Positions 7,643 to 11,273 of a stretch of DNA of 11,273 nucleotides are shown piece after piece. This stretch comes from Rhodospirillales bacterium (GTDB taxonomy: Bacteria > Pseudomonadota > Alphaproteobacteria > Rhodospirillales > UBA2165): contig JABMOP010000543.1 in assembly GCA_013204125.1 (NCBI GenBank), positions 1-11,273 of the forward strand, written 5' to 3'. Every line of letters begins with the position of its first letter. Within the stretch, counting starts at the first letter, position 1. The notes under the pieces were generated by a model. That model was not told where the DNA came from. It did no database searches and saw only the letters and a program-made list of their open reading frames with translations. A program made the position numbers and the translations under genes.

Positions 7643-7765
7643 CATCAATTGCAAATTTGCAGGGTTGTCTTCGACGTAAAGGAGGGTGCCGTTCATAAGT
7701 TCAATCAGGTTCTTGCAAACCACAAGGCCGATGCCGGTGCCTTCAATTTCGGTAAATTTGGATTC
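7643..7765 (-). pseudogene. Remnant of a hybrid histidine kinase: ATPase G2 box fused to receiver start
   Basis: The minus-strand frame reads KFTEIEGTGIGLVVCKNLI, the G2 box and following helix of a histidine kinase HATPase domain. It then runs through ELMNG straight into LLYVEDNPANLQLM, the first strand and acidic pocket of a receiver domain. The rest of the ATPase domain and the linker that normally separate these parts are absent, and the receiver is lost after about 14 residues near the 3' end of the DksA-like gene. The short open frame covering it (7849-7613) starts in sequence that belongs to the neighbouring receiver remnant in another frame. The pieces are clear, but no working protein is possible. 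Confidence 0.75.
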
Positions 7766-8334
7766 AGAAGTCGTCGTCGGCGGGCAGAAATAAAACAGGG
7801 CACTCAATGCGACCAGTATCCTTGTGTTGACGGACGGCACCGAGAACATTTCTGCCCACGTCTATAAACTCCACATCCATAATGATGAGTGAGGGGGAAA
7901 TATCATCTAAAGCCTTATCATAATCCGCTAGGCTGGATGCAATTTGAACTTCATATCCTTCGGATTGAAGTTGGGTCTGGATGAGACGAAGCAAATTTTA
8001 ATCATCATCAACGACCAAGATTATATATTCGCCCCTTTGCACAATAGAGCGCCTGGTCGCTTCCGGAAAGGCATGCGCCAATTCCACGATCGCGCCAGCA
8101 GCCTCTCCCGCTGCGTCAAGGAGATCGAGCGCTACGGTTTCGATCAATTCAAATGAGTATTTATCGGGAGCTGACTTGCTAAGTGCATCCTCATTCTGCA
8201 CGTTCTAAATCGTCCTTGGCCAGCTGCAAATCCGATAGGCAACCCTTAATATCGGTTATGCGCTGGACAAGGCCATCAACAAACGCGTGTGATAGCTTCG
8301 CAAGTTGATCTTTTACATCGGATATGAATGACAG
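7764..8334 (-). pseudogene. Remnant of an Hpt-like/receiver two-component protein, with in-frame stop
   Basis: Read on the minus strand, 8334-8191 encodes a 47-residue fragment (…LAKLSHAFVDGLVQRITD…) resembling the first helix of an Hpt or related phosphotransfer domain; that part is tentative. A second frame, 8201-7998 from a GTG, ends in YIILVVDDD, the start of a receiver domain, and is cut by TAA at 8000-7998. The same frame then continues as NLLRLIQTQLQSEGYEVQIA, reaches SLIIMDV with the phospho-acceptor aspartate, and goes on to PVLFLPADDDF before a TGA at 7766-7764. One stop codon thus breaks an otherwise recognisable receiver in its active site. There is no good start, and both ends are truncated. 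The receiver assignment is strong. Confidence 0.72.
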
Positions 8335-8499
8335 TCAGTGAGACTGGTTATTCATTAAATGTTTTAACAATGCCTATTCCACCAAAGAATCTGTCGCTCG
8401 TATTTTCGAAACAGCACCGGAATACCACAATAAGCTTGTGGAAAATAACAAATTGAAATGGGGTATTTATTTTTTATAAAGACAGAAAAATTGTCACTG
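8335..8499. other. AT-rich stretch with no recognisable gene
   Basis: This segment lies between the signalling remnant and the transposase remnant and is much more AT-rich than the flanking genes. A plus-strand frame (8342-8479, 45 residues) and an antisense frame containing FFGGIGIVKTF are open, but neither has a start or a convincing family match. No terminator or RNA gene is evident. Confidence 0.4.
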
Positions 8500-8610
8500 A
8501 ATGTCCACTATTGGCGGCCACGCAATACCTTGGAGTTTGAAACGCCGGCAGAGAGATTTAACGCCCGTGTTGCATCGACCGGTTGAGATGGCACCCCGAA
8601 AGCGGACATT
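8500..8610. repeat. Imperfect inverted repeats flanking the transposase remnant
   Basis: AATGTCCACTATTGGCGG at 8500-8517 and the reverse complement of 8593-8610 agree at about 13 of 18 positions; the shared outer core is AATGTCC. The pair encloses the IS30-type fragment. They could be the worn ends of an insertion sequence that lost its middle. No flanking target duplication is visible. Confidence 0.35.
8515..8586 (+). mobile_element. C-terminal remnant of an IS30-family transposase
   Basis: The frame reads RPRNTLEFETPAERFNARVA and then STG before TGA at 8584-8586. This matches the conserved tail of IS30-family DDE transposases (the RPRKTLGxxTPAExFN pattern). Only about 23 residues remain. 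Upstream of 8515 the similarity stops abruptly in unrelated AT-rich sequence, so nearly the whole transposase has been deleted. It cannot be active. Confidence 0.7.
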
Positions 8611-8744
8611 TGTAATTCACCTCATGCTCTGGGGAATATGGCCAACTCAGAATTGATTTTTGGGGCCAGAAAGCCCAGGTATTGAGGAATTGAAATCTCT
8701 AAACATTTGCCCCTGCGCCTTTGCAAAATTGGGAATTGCGCTGC
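8611..8744. other. Leader region of the bacteriohemerythrin gene, no clear motif
   Basis: This stretch lies between the transposase remnant and the hemerythrin ATG. It presumably contains that gene's promoter, but I see no convincing -35/-10 pair and no sigma-54 site. A weak ribosome-site-like GGGAA (8731-8735) precedes the ATG at 8745. A short GGGC…GCCC hairpin lies near 8663-8678 without a T-tract. Confidence 0.35.
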
Positions 8745-9146
8745 ATGCCCAAATTACAGTGGAAACAAGACTACGAAATCGGAAATCCGAGTGTTGATCG
8801 AGAACACGAAGAACTGGTGCGATTAATTAATTTTATGATCGATGCGGCTGGCTTGGGCGGTTCTGCAGAAGCCTTTGGGGAAGCTTTTAATGCGCTTGAA
8901 CGATATATGGAGCAGCATTTCAAAAATGAAGAGAATTTTCTCGATGCCACGAACAATTCCAATGCCAAGATGATGAAAAATGCCCATCGCAATCTTGAAC
9001 AGGAATTTAAAAACCTTTGGGCCTCAAGGCGTAGGACGCCAAGCGATCAGGATTTGAGCGACCTTTTGAATTGGGCCGAGAATAAGCTACTGGAGCATTT
9101 TTTAATGATGGATCGCACGGTTTTTAAAGGAAGTTCATTTAACTGA
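8745..9146 (+). CDS. Single-domain bacteriohemerythrin
   Basis: A four-helix-bundle non-haem diiron protein. Relatives bind O2 reversibly and are linked to oxygen sensing, delivery or storage in microaerophilic and motile bacteria. It has 133 residues, the normal single-domain size, and opens with MPKLQWKQDYEIGNPSVDREH, the family signature. Iron ligands visible are H21 (REHEEL), H58 and E62 (HFKNE), H81 (HRNLE), and H118 and D123 (HFLMMD). The seventh ligand, expected as histidine four residues after H81, is E85. I chose the ATG at 8745; a TTG at 8721 would add eight residues that do not fit the family. The gene stands alone, just downstream of a decayed transposase and signalling region. 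Whether it binds O2 normally is uncertain. Confidence 0.92.
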   Translation: MPKLQWKQDYEIGNPSVDREHEELVRLINFMIDAAGLGGSAEAFGEAFNALERYMEQHFKNEENFLDATNNSNAKMMKNAHRNLEQEFKNLWASRRRTPSDQDLSDLLNWAENKLLEHFLMMDRTVFKGSSFN

Positions 9147-9248
9147 GATGGCCAGTCAGATAGGCGTTCAGGTCCCTTAACGATCCTAAGCGGATATTGG
9201 TCCTGCGCGCGCACGGGCCAAGGGAGTGAGTGGTGGCTTACCGCGCGG

Positions 9249-10904
9249 CTAAATTTCCAGCTCGATCAAATGCGGCTTGCCGCTGGCCAGCGCCGCCTCC
9301 ATGGCCGGGCCGACACCAGAATCTTCGGTAACGCGGGTTGCGGCGACGCCCATGCCATCGGCCAGCGCCACGAAATCCAGCGCCGGGTCGGTTAAATCCA
9401 TTAACTCGTTCGGCTGATTGGATGAAATTCCGAAACGCCTTCGCCATTCATCGAGATTGCGTTTCAAAACTTTATATTCGCGGTTGACAAAAATAACGAA
9501 AATGATGGGGAGATTGTGGCGCGCTGCGGTCCACAATGCCTGGATCGAATACATCGCCGATCCGTCCCCCGATAGGGCAATCACCGGGCGGCCGGGATGG
9601 GCCAATTGCACGCCGATGGCGCCGGCGATGCCTTGGCCGATGCCGCCGCCGCGCCCGGCGTAATAATCGTTTGCGCCTTTGAACGTGAACGAGTTTTCGA
9701 AATCGGGCCGGGTGGTGATCAATTCGGTCACCAAAATTGGATCACCGGGCAAGGCATCCCGCATTGCCTTCATCGCCATTGGCACCGAAACTTTGCCGTG
9801 CTCCCCCGGCACCCCGGCGCGCGCCGCTTGTTTTTCGCCGCGTTCGGTTTTTCTTAAAGCCATTCCGGCGATGCGTTTTTTGGCGGCGCCCTGGTGCGCC
9901 TCATCGGTGTCGGCCTCTATCCGGTCGGCCAGACCGGCAACGCTCGCCGCTAAATCGCCAATTAGTTCCAGATCGACCGGGGTGAATTCACCGATGCGCG
10001 AAGGGGCATCATCCAATTGCAGAACCTTGGCGCCGCCGGTCATTGGCATGGCGTCTTCGTTGAACCAAAGCTCTTCGAAAAAACGCCCGCCGATTAAAAA
10101 CACGACGTCGGCTTCGTCCAAGATGGCGCGCGTTGCCAAACTGTCGAAGGGCAGCGAGCCGAGCGCCCAATCCAGATCGGTGGCCACCGGGCAGCGGGCG
10201 CGGGAAGGCTCGAACCAAATTTCAGCGCCGACCAATTGGCCGAGCCGGGCGACGGCATCCCCTGCCCCACCTTGCGCGACGCCGTCGCCGGCGATAATCA
10301 ACGGCTTCTTCGCCGCCAATAAATGTTCCGCCGCCTTGTCCAGCCCGGCGTTATCGGCAGCGGGCAGCTGATGGGCGGCGCCGGGTGCTTGAACCCCGGC
10401 ATTGGTTTCGTCTTCCATGACGTTCAGCGGCAGGGACAGGAACACCGGCCCCTTGGGCCCTTCATTGGCGATTTGGAACGCCCGGCGAACCATCAGACCG
10501 ACTTCATCGGCGTGTTCGATTTGCTTCGACCACTTGACCACCGGCGCGGCCATGGCGGCCAGATCATGGCTCAAGATTGGTTCGCGTTTCAACATGCGGG
10601 TATCTTGCTGGCCGGCGGTGATGACCATCGGTGAATTGGCACGCAAGCTCCCGTACATCATGCCGATGGCATTGCCGAGCCCCGGCGCCGCGTGCAGATT
10701 GACGACCGCCGTCTTGCCGCTGGCCTGGGCGTAATAATTGGCTGCGCCCAAGGCAACGCCTTCGTGCAGGGCGAGGATATAGGTAAGGTCGGGATAGTCG
10801 AAGACGCCATCGACAACGGCGTTCTCAGTCGAGCCCGGATTGCCGAATATATATTGAACGCCCTGGGCGAGAAGGCTTTCCAGCAAGACTTGACGGGCGC
10901 GCAT
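9249..10904 (-). CDS. Thiamine-diphosphate-dependent enzyme, benzoylformate decarboxylase/acetolactate synthase-like
   Basis: A 551-residue cytosolic ThDP enzyme with the three usual domains: N-terminal PYR (about 1-165), central (about 185-335) and C-terminal PP (about 370-551). E48 in ALHEG is the cofactor-activating glutamate. GDGSAMYSIQALW from 446 with N474 forms the Mg-ThDP motif, although the usual NN pair reads VN. The wording is closest to benzoylformate decarboxylase: GNPGS (21-25), NLH (69-71) and VITAGQQ (94-100) keep its S26 and H70 equivalents. The second catalytic histidine (H281 in the Pseudomonas enzyme) is not found in the matching stretch FFEELWFNED (275-284). The substrate is therefore unknown; a 2-oxo acid decarboxylase, synthase or lyase are all possible. 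AAGGA lies 8 bases before the ATG. It follows the molybdopterin-subunit gene by 13 bases, which suggests one operon. Confidence 0.85.
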   Translation of the reverse strand: MRARQVLLESLLAQGVQYIFGNPGSTENAVVDGVFDYPDLTYILALHEGVALGAANYYAQASGKTAVVNLHAAPGLGNAIGMMYGSLRANSPMVITAGQQDTRMLKREPILSHDLAAMAAPVVKWSKQIEHADEVGLMVRRAFQIANEGPKGPVFLSLPLNVMEDETNAGVQAPGAAHQLPAADNAGLDKAAEHLLAAKKPLIIAGDGVAQGGAGDAVARLGQLVGAEIWFEPSRARCPVATDLDWALGSLPFDSLATRAILDEADVVFLIGGRFFEELWFNEDAMPMTGGAKVLQLDDAPSRIGEFTPVDLELIGDLAASVAGLADRIEADTDEAHQGAAKKRIAGMALRKTERGEKQAARAGVPGEHGKVSVPMAMKAMRDALPGDPILVTELITTRPDFENSFTFKGANDYYAGRGGGIGQGIAGAIGVQLAHPGRPVIALSGDGSAMYSIQALWTAARHNLPIIFVIFVNREYKVLKRNLDEWRRRFGISSNQPNELMDLTDPALDFVALADGMGVAATRVTEDSGVGPAMEAALASGKPHLIELEI

Positions 10905-10917
10905 GGGCTTTATCCTT

Positions 10918-11273
10918 CTATTGTAATTTACCGAGGCAGCGCAAAATGCGTTCCGGTGTCATCGGGTGCTGGGTGATCTGTCCCGCCAACGGCCGGATGG
11001 CGTCGTTGATGGCGTTCATGATCGCCGCCGGCGCGCCGCCGGTCCCGGCTTCGCCGGCGCCCTTTGCGCCAAGTTCAGACTCGGCCATCACCGATTCCAT
11101 ATGGCCAATTTCGATATCCGGCATTTCGGCGGCCATCGGCACCAGGTAGTCGGCCAAATTGCCGTTCAATAGCTGGCCCTCATCGCTGTAGAGGCATTCT
11201 TCGTAGAGCGCGCCGCCGATGCCTTGAACGACACCGCCACGCACTTGTTCATCGACCAGCATCGGATTGATGA
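10918..11273 (-). CDS. Molybdopterin-binding subunit of a xanthine/CO dehydrogenase-family enzyme, C-terminal part only
   Basis: The minus-strand frame is open from the window edge to TAG at 10920-10918, giving about 118 C-terminal residues of a protein that normally exceeds 700. INPMLVDEQVRGGVVQGIGGALYEE is the usual cofactor-domain wording of this family (CoxL, XdhB, aldehyde oxidase), and KGAGEAGTGGAP carries the conserved catalytic glutamate next to the molybdenum site. These enzymes hydroxylate or oxidise purines, aldehydes, aromatic N-heterocycles or CO. This fragment cannot tell which; the signature loop that marks true CO dehydrogenase lies outside the window. The closely spaced downstream ThDP enzyme suggests a small-molecule catabolic operon whose other subunits (FAD and 2Fe-2S) should lie upstream. 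Confidence 0.9.
   Translation of the reverse strand, partial: INPMLVDEQVRGGVVQGIGGALYEECLYSDEGQLLNGNLADYLVPMAAEMPDIEIGHMESVMAESELGAKGAGEAGTGGAPAAIMNAINDAIRPLAGQITQHPMTPERILRCLGKLQ

Noticed and set aside
8363..8408. Minus-strand FFGGIGIVKTF resembling a histidine-kinase G2 box
   Set aside because: It is too short, lacks the GxGxG spacing, and is followed at once by a stop; it could be another kinase fragment but is not supportable alone.
8342..8479. 45-residue plus-strand open frame with protein-like wording (NNAYSTKESVARIFE)
   Set aside because: A TGA sits just upstream, there is no start codon, and an equally suggestive frame is open on the opposite strand; the AT-rich sequence makes chance likely.
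8704..8724. Possible sigma-54 promoter before the hemerythrin gene
   Set aside because: The essential GG of the -24 element is absent.
9211..9231. GGTCC…GGGCC hairpin downstream of the hemerythrin gene as a terminator
   Set aside because: The stem is short and mismatched and no T-tract follows.
9679..10371. 230-residue plus-strand open frame
   Set aside because: It is antisense to the ThDP enzyme, rich in Ser/Ala/Pro as expected of a shadow frame, and without a ribosome site.

Overview
The window is chromosomal DNA of a proteobacterium, most likely an alphaproteobacterium of the Rhodospirillales type. That placement is an inference from protein wording and GC content; no marker gene is present. 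It contains nine protein genes (two of them cut by the window ends), one ~1.1 kb patch of decayed genes, and no tRNA, rRNA or CRISPR that I can see.

Positions 1-2909 hold two divergent genes for putrescine synthesis: speB (agmatinase, minus strand, 3' end outside the window) and speA (biosynthetic arginine decarboxylase, plus strand). Together they turn arginine into agmatine and then into putrescine plus urea. Positions 2968-6876, on the minus strand and convergent with speA, hold a complete four-gene putrescine-type ABC importer in the order potF-potG-potH-potI, with 4-base ATGA overlaps between neighbours. So making putrescine and importing it are encoded side by side.

Positions 6877-7311 form a divergent control region between potF and a short DksA/TraR-family zinc-finger gene (7312-7632). 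It contains a 15-base near-perfect palindrome that looks like an operator.

Positions 7633-8744 contain no intact gene. On the minus strand they hold fragments of two-component signalling genes: an Hpt-like stretch, a receiver domain broken by an in-frame stop, and the end of a histidine kinase ATPase domain fused directly to the start of a second receiver. On the plus strand is the last piece of an IS30-family transposase between imperfect inverted repeats. The stretch is more AT-rich than its surroundings and reads as a deletion-prone remnant.

Positions 8745-9146 encode a single-domain bacteriohemerythrin in which one expected iron-ligand histidine appears to be glutamate. Positions 9249-11273 (minus strand) hold the C-terminal end of a xanthine dehydrogenase/CO dehydrogenase-type molybdopterin subunit, followed 13 bases later by a thiamine-diphosphate enzyme related to benzoylformate decarboxylase and acetolactate synthase. 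The two are probably co-transcribed, and their substrates are unknown.

I found no clear new system. The best leads are the signalling-gene remnant, the altered metal site of the hemerythrin, the altered binding pocket of PotF, and the ThDP/molybdopterin gene pair.
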